64,000 bases of DNA, taken from NCBI GenBank assembly GCA_010279815.1, contig QEOQ01000191.1:387441-451440 (forward strand), given 5' to 3'. A program made the position numbers and the translations under genes. Below the pieces are notes generated by a model that saw only the letters and a program-made list of their open reading frames with translations, was not told where the DNA came from and ran no database searches. This document shows, one piece after another, positions 53,505 through 64,000 of the stretch. The number at the start of each line of letters is the position of its first letter. The stretch's first letter is position 1. The DNA is from Brachionus plicatilis (Eukaryota; Rotifera; Eurotatoria; Ploima; Brachionidae).

Positions 53505-54048
53505 GGCAAATTGAAGTTTCAGATCAAATTTTTAGATCAAAACGATTATTTAAAATTTTAAAACTTAATTAATCTAATGATTTGAATAATTTTTAATAAA
53601 TAAATACTAAACATTAATTGTAATATTTTGTCTAATAATGGTTCATTATCAAATTAACATCAAAATGATTGATCTCTAATTTATTTAATAAAAACAATCA
53701 ATAATTTAAATAATTCAGGTTAAGTTAATTCAAAAATTCTAATTCATAACTTTTATATCCATTCATTCAAACTGAAATAATTTTATTTTTCTACTTTAAT
53801 AAATTTTAAATTTTAAAACAGTTATTTTTTTTTTTTTTAAAGTAAGTTTTCATTAAAATCAATTCAAATATTTAAACCTGTTAAAGTTCAATAAAAAGGG
53901 ACATTTTAAAATTTTAAATATGAAAATAAACTTGACATGACATGTCATGTAATTTCTTTTGAAAAAATTTATTTATTCTCTATCATTAAAAAAAATATTA
54001 CAATTTATATTTTGATCCTTTGATCTTGATCTCAAACTTCAATTTGCC
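53505..54048. mobile_element. GGCAAATTG MITE, copy B, with perfect 8-bp TSD
   Basis: 544 bp with tips GGCAAATTGAAGTTT and its inverse, flanked by AAAATAAA on both sides (53497-53504 and 54049-54056). It is inserted in the left half of the pogo-like element. The interior closely matches copy A at 40258-40765 in the same orientation. Non-coding. Confidence 0.92.
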
Positions 54049-54148
54049 AAAATAAACTATCTAAAAATACAAAATATTACGTGATGCTTGAAAATCCGAA
54101 TTACCGAGAGTTTTTATTATTAAAAAAGCTTATTAAGGGGGTAGGGGT

Positions 54149-54230
54149 CAGAGTTGTTTAAAAGCCACAAGTCTCAAGTCAAGTCAAAGTCCAGACTTGA
54201 AATTTTTTTTGGGACTTTTAAACAACTCTG
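54149..54230. mobile_element. Tiny CAGAGTTG-family MITE
   Basis: Only 82 bp: CAGAGTTGTTTAAAAGCCAC at the left and the inverse GACTTTTAAACAACTCTG at the right, with AAGTCAAGTCAAAGTCCAGA inside. Flanks GTAGGGGT and ATAGGGAC agree at five of eight bases; the others are transitions. It is nested in the pogo-like element. Confidence 0.7.
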
Positions 54231-54304
54231 ATAGGGACTATGAAATTCTGCCCGAATATCGAATTGTCCGAATAAAGGCGTTACGGATAAAAGAGCGCCG
54301 AATG

Positions 54305-56700
54305 TATTTAAAAATTTAGTTTTTTGTGCTCTTATTGTGTTGGTTAAATCAAAACAGCTATTTTTTGGTACCTGATATGATGAATGGGACTATTGTAGTC
54401 CATAAAATGTCAGAAGAGTTATGTTCGCTGGTGAAAATCTGGCACAATTATAGTATCCAAATCGAATTGAAATTCAATTTGGTTTAATTTTTTGTGTTAG
54501 AATTACAAAATGTATCCAATGTTGAAATAACATTGATAAAGTGCAATGGTTTAAATATTTTTTTTCAGTTTCAAATAAAAAATAATTTTAAGCTAATGTT
54601 GAAACCATGAAAAACTTGTTTTTTTTTATCAATAGACCCAGTTTTTCAACGATTGAATATAAAATTAAATCTAAATGAATTATTTATCTTTTTTTGAATT
54701 ATTTTTCTTTTTTAATACTGCAATTTAGTGCAAAATACTTTGTTGCACCTTTTTGGCCTAATTTAAAATCTTAATTTTCTTTTTTAAATCAATAATTAAT
54801 TTAAATCTTATCGATGTTTTATTTATTTCCTATTTTATCCTTAAAAAAGTTATTTTAGGTAAAAAAGGTGCATCAAAAAATGTTGCACTATATTGCAGTA
54901 TTTTTTTAATACATTTTTTATCTTTAATTTTTATTTATCAAAAAAGGAAGAATTTTTGTTCAATTTGTATTAGAAATTTGTAATACCCTTTATTTTTTCA
55001 TATATTTTTATTCTGAAGGAGCATTAGCTCGGGACAGATAAACAAATAAATAATCTAATAAATTAATTAATTTTAAAGTTGAAAAAAGAATTTTCAATAA
55101 TTTTTTCAAAAATTAAACTCATTCTATTTTACTAAAGAGTTTAATTTAAAATATGAAAATGCTTGCGATGTTAACTTAAAATTATTTTTTTATTTGAAAC
55201 TGAAAAAAATATTTGAAACATCTCACTTTTTCAATTTTATTTCATCATTGGATACATTTTGTAATTGAAACACAAAAAATTAAACCATCTATTTAATGAA
55301 TTATTTTTTTGATTAATTTTTATTTTCAAATATTAAATTGATTATTTATTATATTCAGTTTTTGATCCAAAAATTTTATTTTTTCAAATTTAATTCGAAA
55401 ATTTTAGAGACTCAATTTTAAATTTAAATAAATTAATTTTCAAGTATATTATCAAAAATATTTATATTCAAAATTAAATTCAAACCCAATTTTCATTCGA
55501 AATGCAACTTATTCGAATATCGATTCGAATATGCATATTCGATTTCATCACTAAGATAAAGACAAAAAGATACATAGATGCGCCGAGTTCAGAAGTTAAT
55601 TAAAGATTATTAATATTTTTCCTAACTTAAAAAAAATTTTATTTTAAATTTTTTAAATTTTCATCTTTTTAGAAGAAAGCTTTTTTCTTTCTTGTAAATA
55701 AAACATATGTAAAGTCTTGGTTTGGACTTTAGGGATTTAAGCCTAGAAATAAACAAAACAATTTAATTTAGTTAATAGTTTATTAAATGGAATCCGAAAT
55801 TATAAAAAGAAGTTTATATAGTAGTTAGAACATGTGCTTCAGTTAATTCAAGATTAAATAATAAGTAAGACATGTCAAGACTTGAGTCTTAACCCATAAT
55901 TTAAAGATGGTTGTTTTAAAAAAATATAATCTAAGTATTTAATGTTTGATATAATCTATTTAATTTTAATGTAATACTATTGCAAAAGTAATTTTCATTT
56001 ACTTTTTCTAAAAATGACGTTTTAAGCATCATTGTAAATTCCGAAAAAGAAAAATACTCGAAAAAATGAATACTTTTTTCCAACAGACCAAAGTCCTTAC
56101 CGGACATGTAGTTTTTGTGATTTCATTATTCTCCAAAGATTGAAGCATGTGACAAAGATCTTTTCGAATTGAATACTTGGTTATTTAATATATTTTAATT
56201 TGGATGAGAATAAAAAAGACAAATTTGAGATGAGTTTTTAATTTTTATTTTCTTTAAATTTAAATAAATTCAATGAGTATTTAACCTTAATAAACAAGCT
56301 CAAAAAGCGAAAAATAAATGAACAAAAAACACCATAAACAGCTAAATATAAATGATTAGATACTTTTGTCCAAAGATAAAAAATAATAAAATAATCTTGA
56401 AAAAAATAGTGAACAAATAAAGAATCCATTAAACCCTGGCCCAAGCGAGAGTCCGGATTATTCCAAGCACCTTTACACATTTTAAATTTTACAAATTTTA
56501 AATATAAGCGTTTTGAAAGAAGAAGCATAAATAAAACAAAGAGATGTTGTTGTTTAAAAACGAAGGAGCCTTTGAGTTTGTTCATTGTATCAATAGACTG
56601 AATTAAAAACGGAAAAAATGACAAAACAAGAAAATGACAGATGAATGTTTAGGTCTAGTTGATCTCGAGTGCGTAGAAAAAGACTTTTTTTATATACATA
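54305..56700. other. AT-rich intergenic DNA between TDRD9 and TEAD
   Basis: Contains a tail-type repeat at 55005-55060. A minus-strand open stretch at 56238-56624 lies beyond the TEAD polyA signal and shows no recognisable domain. Confidence 0.45.
55005..55060 (+). repeat. Retroelement 3'-tail repeat, copy 4
   Basis: TTATTCTGAAGGAGCATTAG then CTCGGGACAGATAAACAAATAAATAATC; same family as 45508, 46006 and 47024. A more diverged match lies near 59093-59130. Confidence 0.65.
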
Positions 56701-56750
56701 AAAGATTTTTATTAAAAATGCATAGATTTAGGAGCAAACATGAAATTTTG

Positions 56751-59700
56751 TTATTTAGTTAGACGATAAATAACATGCTGGGCTCCATGTTCACTAGTTG
56801 AAACTTCGAAAACATAGGCTAGTGTCAACAGGACCTCTTTTGTGTCGTTGTTTTTGATTATTTGCAAAACACTGAAATTCTCCAGCACATTATTTTTCAA
56901 ATTTTTCTCCGGCAGCTGCTTCAATTTGTTTATGAATGTGATCATGTACTCGCACATGGGCGAATTCTCGAAACGGTACACATATCGACCCGAGTCGTAC
57001 TGGCCATGCTCGTTCTCCACTTTTTCCACCACTTGACTGCCGAATGAGCACACTTTGGTCGAACAGCTTATGGTCATCGGCTCTGAGCTTTCAAAACTTG
57101 ACAAAAAAATTAATTTATGTTATTTTATAAAAATTTTACTTTTTTTAAATAAATTTTTATTAATTTTTTATTTTATTTATTTTTATTTATTTAAATTCTT
57201 ATTTAGACTCAACTACTCTAGAAGGAAAAGCCTATTCGAGAGTAGTTAAATTAGTTTACAAGACAAAGATTTATTTGAATTTAATCAGTACCTTTACAAT
57301 TATAATTAAGCAAAATTAAAAGAAAAAAATAAAATTAGTTATTTTTCTTTCAAAAAGAAAGACTTTTTTGATTGACTTACAAAAAAGTTCTCTGGAAAGC
57401 TTATTATGACTCATCATTTGCAGTGTCTACCATTTTAGTATTTACTTTGATTCTTATCTCAGAAAACGCATAAAGATCATATCTTAATTAAAAGATCATT
57501 GGAAGAATTAATCTTTACCCGAAAGATGAATGTCAAAATTAGAGATATAAAAATTTATTAAATGAAAGACAAAAAGTTTAAATTAAACATGATATTTTTG
57601 AAGACAATTCAATTAATAATCACCAAGTTTGTCAAATATTCAATACAAAATAAAATTCCTAATCAAAAAAATAAACATAAAAAAATATTTTATTTTACGC
57701 AACGATGAGATGATAATTCAAAATATTGATCAATTATTATTTTATAACATATTTTCTAACAATTAATTAATTCATAATTAATTTTTTTTATTGGTATATG
57801 AATTAAAAAAGACCCCTGGTTAAGTATTCAGTTGATAATATATTTTTTTTATCCAAGTTCCCCTTCGGAATTTTGCTCTCAAGTCTGATAACAAAAATTT
57901 TATCAATACATAACGTTATTAAATTTGACGACAGTAAAAGCTTTAAAAATTTTTTTTAATATTTTTAGACACCTCTATTAATGCGCATTTTAATTTTGTT
58001 CCACTAGTAAAAGTTTTAAGATGATCTACGAAATTTTTCAAAAAAATTCTAAGAAAACATCCTGCCAAATTTAATTTCCGAATTTCTTTGAAAACAAGAA
58101 GCATTTTATGATAACTCTTTTTAATTTTTTTAAATGTTGTTTGAAATTGGGATAAAATAATTCATGATTTTTTTTTTAATTTTTCAAAATCTTAAATAAA
58201 ATCTTTTTTAAATTAATGAATAAACTTTTATGAAACTTTTATTTTGAAGCATATTACTAAGAATACTGAATATTTACAATAAAGCATTTGTTAACTTAGA
58301 CCTTTTTTTTAACAATAGAAAGCCCGATTTTAGGTTTTAAACTTCATTATAAATTGAGCTGAAAAAGATATTTAAAAATTTTTTTTTCACTTCAAATCGT
58401 TATTTTTATAGCCAACAAAAAAAATAATACTCAATAGTCCAGTGGGTCAATTTGACCCGAATCATTAGTTTATTAATGAGCTAAGCTAAAATAAATAAAT
58501 TTTAAAAAAACTTGTAGGTATTTATTGCTTGTATATCAAAATTTTTATTCAAAAGCTTTGCCCACTCTGGCCATTAAAAACTTTAGAGAGATTAAAACTT
58601 TTTTTTTATTTAATATTAAAATATCAGTGATTAAATAATTGTAAATTTATTCATCAAATTGAAAAGGAATCTTGAAATAAATTTTTAATTGTTTAGATTT
58701 AAAGATTTGACTTAAAAAAATTTAAAAAAAAAATCTTGATATTAATTAAATTTCAGAACTAACATTTATCTTAATTAAAATTTATCAATTTAAATATTTT
58801 CTAAAATTTTGTTTACAATTTTATGTTATTTAATTTTAATTGACTTTTTTCGGTTTTTATTTTTATTTATATGTAATTTAAGCTTGTTACAAATTAAAAA
58901 TTAAATAAATTATAAAAAAAAATTTATTATATAGCGTCTTTAAGTTTCAAAGCTTTTTTGTAGTGGTCCTTTAAATTTTGGTTAGAAATTTTTATATATT
59001 TATATCATCGTATAAAATAAATTTGTTTAATTCTTAATTTTTTCATTTAAATTTTTAATTTATTGTTTTCTTTTCTTGGGCTTTTTTTATTAAGATGAAA
59101 CTTTAGCTTGGTTCAGATAAACAAAAAAAAAGACAACCTAAATTAAATCATTGTTCATCGTTTTTTTCATTTTTTAAATTAAAAATACAGTAATGTTCCG
59201 CTTTTGATTTTGACGTAAATTTGGTATATTTTCAACATTTTGCGTAAATGGTTGTAAAAACAAAAATTTCAAAAAAATTTAATAGTTTTAGCGTCTTTTG
59301 ATTCAGTTCATTATAAAATGCAGATTAAATGGATTCATTTTTATTTATTTTATGATTAATATTTTAGTTAATTATATAGAAATCAATTATAAAAAATTCT
59401 TAAACCCTAAACATTATGATTTTATACTATTGTAAATTTAAGTAAATTTACTTTTTTTTACTAGTTGAAAAAACAAAAAACTGAACATCACTGTAAATTT
59501 AATTTCCATTTTTTTAATTGAAGCCCTTTTTTGTAATAATAATTTTTTAAATAATTTAAAAATAATTTTTTTGTCTCTAAAATTCAAAACGAAAAAAAAA
59601 CTGTGACACGATTTTTAACAAAATCATTACATTTTTTTCTAATTAATTGAAAATACTAATATAATTTGTATCAATTTTCTAATAATTTTAATTAGACAAT

Positions 59701-61054
59701 TAATACAAAAAAAATCTTGTATTAATATTATTTTTTTTTTATTATTCTTTAAAGACAAATTATTCAAGGTTGCCTCAATTTTTTCTTTACTATAATTGCT
59801 CAAAATCGCCTTGTTCATCAAATTTTTTTTGTGGCCAGATAAAAAAAAAACTGGCCAGGTTAAAAAAATTGACGGCCAATAAATTATGTTTTTTGGCCAC
59901 TAATTGACAAAAAGATATTTGGCCATATAAGCAACAAGACCCGAAAAATTCTAAATGATAAAATATAAAAAATTTAACTTACATGTTTGTAACAGCATAG
60001 AGAGCGTTCACACCTTCTTCCATTATGTAATTCAGATCTACCCAATATTTGACCAAATAGGACGAACAAATCGAAGTTTTATCCTGGCTTTGAATTGAAC
60101 TTAACAAGTCACTTTCGGGAAATTTGTCAACAAACTCTTTATGGCTTATGCCCTTTGGGAAAAAAAAAAATTCAAATCAAAATTTTAACTCCAATTCAAT
60201 TCCTACCTCAAAATCGTCCATGCCATCAGATGCAAAGTAGTCAAGAGTATTTAAGTGCAGGAACAGATGTTTATGATACTTTGAATAAAAAAAAATTTTT
60301 TTTTTATAATTTTATTTTTTTTTCTGAATGAACTTACAATCTCAGGATCGCGTCTCTTTTCAACAAAACCGCTGAACTCGATCAATTTTAATTGACTTAG
60401 ACCAATGACACATTTTGAAAAGGCGTTCAGGTTCGAGTTAGCAGTTGCCGAGTTGTTGTTATTGTACAAAGACCAGAGTTGGTTTGAGTTGGGCGAAGAG
60501 TCTGGCGAGAGTTGTTGGTGCAGATTGTGAGAGGGCAGGTGGTGGATGTCGTTGGGATGAAAGTGGTGATGTGGATGGTGTCGAATGTTTTCGTTATTGG
60601 CATGTAGAAGTTCGTCATGAGGCACCATGTTCTTTTCGCCATGAGCCATCTGCTGCTGGATGCCCGGATGACCCCAGATGGGATTTGATTGCGCATTTTG
60701 ACCATTCATTGGATTTGATTGAATTAAATTTGTACAGTTTTGTAATAAATGTGGATGGTGTGTGGACTGGACTCGGGGTTGGATTTGGATTTGGCCGCTT
60801 AGGCCGTGCTGGGATGGGGTGCGATTTATTTGTTGAGCACTGGCATTGTTCGGCTGAGCTTGATTCGACTGGACATTCTGATTAGCATTGTTCATCTTGC
60901 TACCATTGGATAACAAGGCGTTCGGGCTGGGTACCACCAGATTTTGTTGCTGTGACTGCACTTGCAAAATTGATGGCGGCGAAATTATTTGTGCAGATGT
61001 TAAATTCGAAAATGGATTCTGAAAGGATCCGGTAATCTTGGCATCTTTGGTGTC
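56751..61054 (-). CDS. TEAD: TEAD/Scalloped transcription factor, C-terminal part (partial gene)
   Basis: Minus-strand exons, 5' to 3': 61054-60338, 60278-60207, 60152-59983 and 57096-56751 (434 codons plus TAG), all with GT-AG borders and matching phases. The first exon gives the conserved Ser-Ala-Gln-Ile-Ile-Ser linker block and then about 170 residues rich in Gln, Asn, His, Ser and Pro. It ends with the start of the YAP/Vestigial-binding domain (Leu-Ile-Glu-Phe-Ser-Gly-Phe-Val-Glu). The next exons continue it: [23 protein letters not shown], and a final [11 protein letters not shown]. This is the Hippo-pathway DNA-binding partner of YAP/Yorkie. The N-terminal TEA domain is not in the window and must lie beyond 64000. 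AATAAA follows the stop at about 56713-56708. Confidence 0.93.
57097..59982 (-). other. TEAD last intron
   Basis: About 2.9 kb of AT-rich DNA. AACTACTCT and AGAGTAGTT form a small hairpin at about 57209-57246, and a diverged tail-family match lies near 59093-59130. No further coding sequence is seen. Confidence 0.6.
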
Positions 61055-62944
61055 CTTTTTGTTAACAAAATTTTTTTATTTTATTTTGAAAATGTGAATA
61101 AACTCTAGTTTAAAAGGGAAATTTTTTTCTCCAATCTGGCCTCTATGGAAAATTAAGAGCATGTTTAACAAAAACCTAAATTAATCTATTTATCTTTTTG
61201 TTTATTGATTAATGGGTTTGATAGACTAATTTAGAAAAAAAATGCTTAATTATTTCTATTTTCGATTAAAGAATGAAAAAAATGTTGTTTAAATTTTTTT
61301 TTTTTCAGCTTTGGGTCAATAATAATGAATGAATTGAATAGTTTGTATGGTCAAATGACATGTTTGTATATATGAGTGGTTTAGTTGCAAGACATGATAA
61401 ATGATCTCAATTTTTTTAAGCTAAAATAGCAAGAGAGAATTTGGTCTGGTTTTGTCCCATTCTTAATTCAATTTGCTGCTTCAAAAGTGTTCAAAGGTGG
61501 CTATTCATTTATTTGGCATTTTGAAGGTGATGATCAATTCAAAAAGTTTTTTTTTAGATATCAAAATTAGTCTTAAAATTAATTTAAATAATTTTTATGT
61601 AACATGCTTTACATGTAATGTAAATTTACAAAAATAAATCAATTTAAAAAAAAATACTTTCACAACTCATTGATAAAATCAATTTTTGATTTAAAATGTA
61701 CTAACTCATTTTCGTAAAAATTATTTTGAATTTTTTTCAATTCAAAAATATTAGTAGCATTTAAAATTAAATTTCAAGGCAAAATTCAAATTTTAAATTC
61801 AAAATAAGAAGTACAATGAAAATATCGATCGTTTATAACAATATTTTTGAAAAAAAAAATTTCAAAATTATATCAACAAAAATGAGTTAATAAATCTAGG
61901 TTTAAAAAAACATAAAAATTATTGAAATTAATTCAAAGATTAATTTTGGTATCTTAAGATAAGCCTTTTGAATTGATCATCGAGTGATTAATCAAGTTTA
62001 ACCAATACTATTTAGTATTGTATCGAGGTTTTTATTAGTGAACTGCATCAAACGCTTGACTTGAATATATGGTGACAGAGTTTACCAGAAAAAATTAAAT
62101 TTCAATCTGTAATTATCGAACAATTTCTTTAATATTTTTTTACTTGGAAAAAATTAACCAAACTTTAAATCCGAATTTAAATTTTTTTCTTGTGTATTGA
62201 TGCTATAGTGTAAAAAAATTCAAATAACAAAATAAATTTTAGTCAAAGGTAAAAAAAACATTTTTTTTTATAAACATATTTTTCTGATACAAAATTTTTA
62301 CACATAAATTTAAGAAAAATTTCATCCAATTTTTATTGGGAAAATCTTTTGACGAATAAAAAAATTTATGGAGTATAAAAAAATATTTTTTTAAAGCATA
62401 TATATACAATGTAAATTTTATTATTATAAAAAAACTGTCCTTAAAGAATTAAAAAAAATAAACGCATGAAATTAAATCATTAAAGTATTAAAAAACTTTC
62501 GTTAAATAAAACACATCTTATTTTACTAAAACACTCAACTCAAGATTTTTTACTTGACCAGTACAAACTCGGCTTCTCTTATCAGATTCAGTGATTTAAT
62601 TATAAAAGAATAGCTGAATTTAGGCAACGCTAAATGGATCATGAAAAACTGGAGCTTCAGAACCATCTACTTTAGGATGTTTTCTTAACCTTTTGGTTTG
62701 AATTCAACTTTCTGCATATTAACTAAATTGCAACCTGTATGATATTTCAATTTGATATGTAGATTGATTGAGAACTTTAAAATTTAAAATTTATACTTTC
62801 AAAGCAAAATTTTTCTACTATGTCAAATTTTTTTGATCTATATTTACACATTTTATTCTTCGGAAAAATTTAATTTTTATGCTAAAAAATGTTTTGTTAA
62901 ATTATTCTTTAAAAATCATTTATATTCTACAGAAAGTACTAAAT
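61055..62944 (-). other. TEAD intron, left part
   Basis: AT-rich, no exon-like segment on either strand. I looked for the TEA domain here and found no candidate. Degenerate relatives of the X and Y blocks described at 62945-63655 occur near 62080-62300. Confidence 0.55.
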
Positions 62945-63655
62945 ATGTCACCGATTATTATTTTGTATGCTTACAGAGTTTTCTAAAACAAAAAAATCCA
63001 ATTTGTAATTTCATGAAAATTTCTTTAATATTTTCTTAAAAAATTAATTATAAAACTAAAAATTCAAGTTTAAATTTTTTTTTTGCTGTGTGTAGGGACT
63101 TAAGTGTCAAAAAACTCAAGTGACAAATTAAATTTTATTTGAAAAAAATAAAACTTTTACAAACACAAATATATTTTTGAATTTAAAATTTTCTGATGAC
63201 ATCAATTAAAATTTTTCTCTCTCTTTTTTGATCAGATAAAATTTTCTCAAGTCAAAGTCAATGACTTAAATTTTTTTTAAATTCAAGTCAGTGAATAAAA
63301 TTTTTTATAAAAAAGTCTGAACATTATGAATTTTTTGCCGTTCCAGGTAGTTATTGTGGCGGTCTAGTTCATAAGTCCAAGTCATAATTTGGACTTAAGA
63401 AAAAAATATTTTTAAGTCAATGACTTGTTACTTAAAAAAACTATGGTGGGGACTTAAGTGTCAAAAAACCCAAGTGACAAATTAAATTTTATTCAAAGAT
63501 AAAAAACACAAATATATATTTTTAATTAAAATGATCATAATAAATTTGTCACATAATTTTTTATTCTGTATGCAAAGTTTTCTAGAACAAAAAAATCCAA
63601 TTTGTGATTTCATGAAAATTTCTTTAATATTTTCTTAAAAAATTAATAATAAAAC
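62945..63655 (+). repeat. Duplicated X and Y blocks in the TEAD intron
   Basis: Block X (AAAAAAATCCAATTTGTAAT...TTAATATTTTCTTAAAAAAT) occurs at about 62985-63050 and 63590-63650. Block Y (GGGACTTAAGTGTCAAAAAA...) occurs at about 63096-63185 and 63450-63525. All are direct, in the order X-Y-Y-X. AAGTC-type words fill the space between. Confidence 0.6.
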
Positions 63656-64000
63656 CAGAGTTGTTTAAAAGTCACAAGTCTCAAGTCAAGTCCAAGTCAG
63701 GATTTTTTTTTTTCAAAGTCCGAGCAAAGGCTTAAAATTTTTTATTCTTTCTTTCTTTCAAAAGTCCAGGCTTTAAAATTGTGAATACTGAAGAAGAATT
63801 GTGAAGAAAGAGGTTGTGCATATTTCTAGCAAAAGTTTGCCCCAAAAAAATTAAGGAAAAAAATTGTCTTTCAAAATTTTAGTAATATTTCCTAAAAAAA
63901 AGACTAAAAAATTTAGTGTCTGGTAAATTTTTTTATAATTTTATCAATATTCGATAACTATAAAACTAGTTCTGTTCACTTTAAGGCTCTATTTAATTTA
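63656..64000 (+). mobile_element. CAGAGTTG-family element, running off the window
   Basis: Starts CAGAGTTGTTTAAAAGTCAC, continues with CTCAAGTCAAGTCCAAGTCA and later TACTGAAGAAGAATTG, matching the left part of 48079-48338 more than the tiny copy at 54149. The right end is not seen before the window ends. Confidence 0.5.

Larger units (their letters stand above)
53245..54304. mobile_element. pogo/Tigger-like element with TA target, hit by two MITEs
   Basis: The tips CAGTCGATTCTCTTTTATCC and the inverse of GGATAAAAGAGCGCCGAATG are flanked by TA (53243-53244 and 54305-54306). The outer parts share TCCGGATAA and CCGAATATCG words. Removing the two nested insertions leaves about 430 bp without transposase coding, so it is non-autonomous. 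Confidence 0.8.

Noticed and set aside
56238..56624. Minus-strand open frame of 128 codons downstream of TEAD
   Set aside because: It is past the TEAD polyA signal, Phe/Leu/Lys-rich as expected from AT-rich DNA, and has no recognisable domain, so it is treated as a chance frame.
61055..64000. TEA DNA-binding domain exon of TEAD
   Set aside because: I searched the minus strand for the conserved Trp-Ser-Pro and Gly-Lys-Thr-Arg-Thr-Arg-Lys-Gln-Val-Ser blocks and saw none; the region is AT-rich intron.

Overview
The window looks like nuclear DNA of an invertebrate animal with a very AT-rich, transposon-laden genome. Evidence for an animal: spliced genes with GT-AG introns; a TDRD9/spindle-E type DExH helicase with a Tudor domain (germline piRNA pathway); the C-terminal part of a TEAD/Scalloped transcription factor (Hippo pathway); a group XII-like secreted phospholipase A2; and nuclear-encoded mitochondrial ribosomal protein uS14m. 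I cannot name the phylum from sequence alone.

Layout. 1-10.1 kb is transposon debris: remnants of a FLYWCH-type Mutator-like element and of a DDE transposase, a palindromic MITE, a 3'-truncated Ty3/gypsy-type retrotransposon (gag, protease, reverse transcriptase), and a solo LTR whose empty site is kept in a neighbouring repeat copy. 10.1-16 kb is almost featureless AT-rich DNA with one unidentified coding-like island and repeat ends. 16.1-17.5 kb is a deleted hAT element carrying a minisatellite that encodes AT-hook motifs; 17.9-20.6 kb is a full-length dead hAT element with TIRs and an 8-bp target duplication. 21.5-29.7 kb holds three genes: the PLA2 (minus strand, two exons), MRPS14, and an intact 664-codon orphan ORF, with a thrice-repeated segment between them. 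30.4-35.5 kb is a nested pile of MITEs, a piggyBac remnant and two LINE remnants on opposite strands.

36.4-52.5 kb is one gene, TDRD9, assembled here as four exons coding for about 1,716 residues, with introns filled by MITEs, minisatellites and a LINE 3' end. 53.2-54.3 kb is a pogo-like element hit by two later MITEs. 56.7-61.1 kb is the 3' half of TEAD on the minus strand; its TEA DNA-binding exons lie beyond the right edge. The rest is intron or intergenic AT-rich DNA.

The protein genes do not form one pathway. The most coherent theme is the contrast between a piRNA-pathway helicase and the many DNA transposons and retroelements in and around it. Several nested insertions can be ordered in time from TSDs and empty sites visible in the window.
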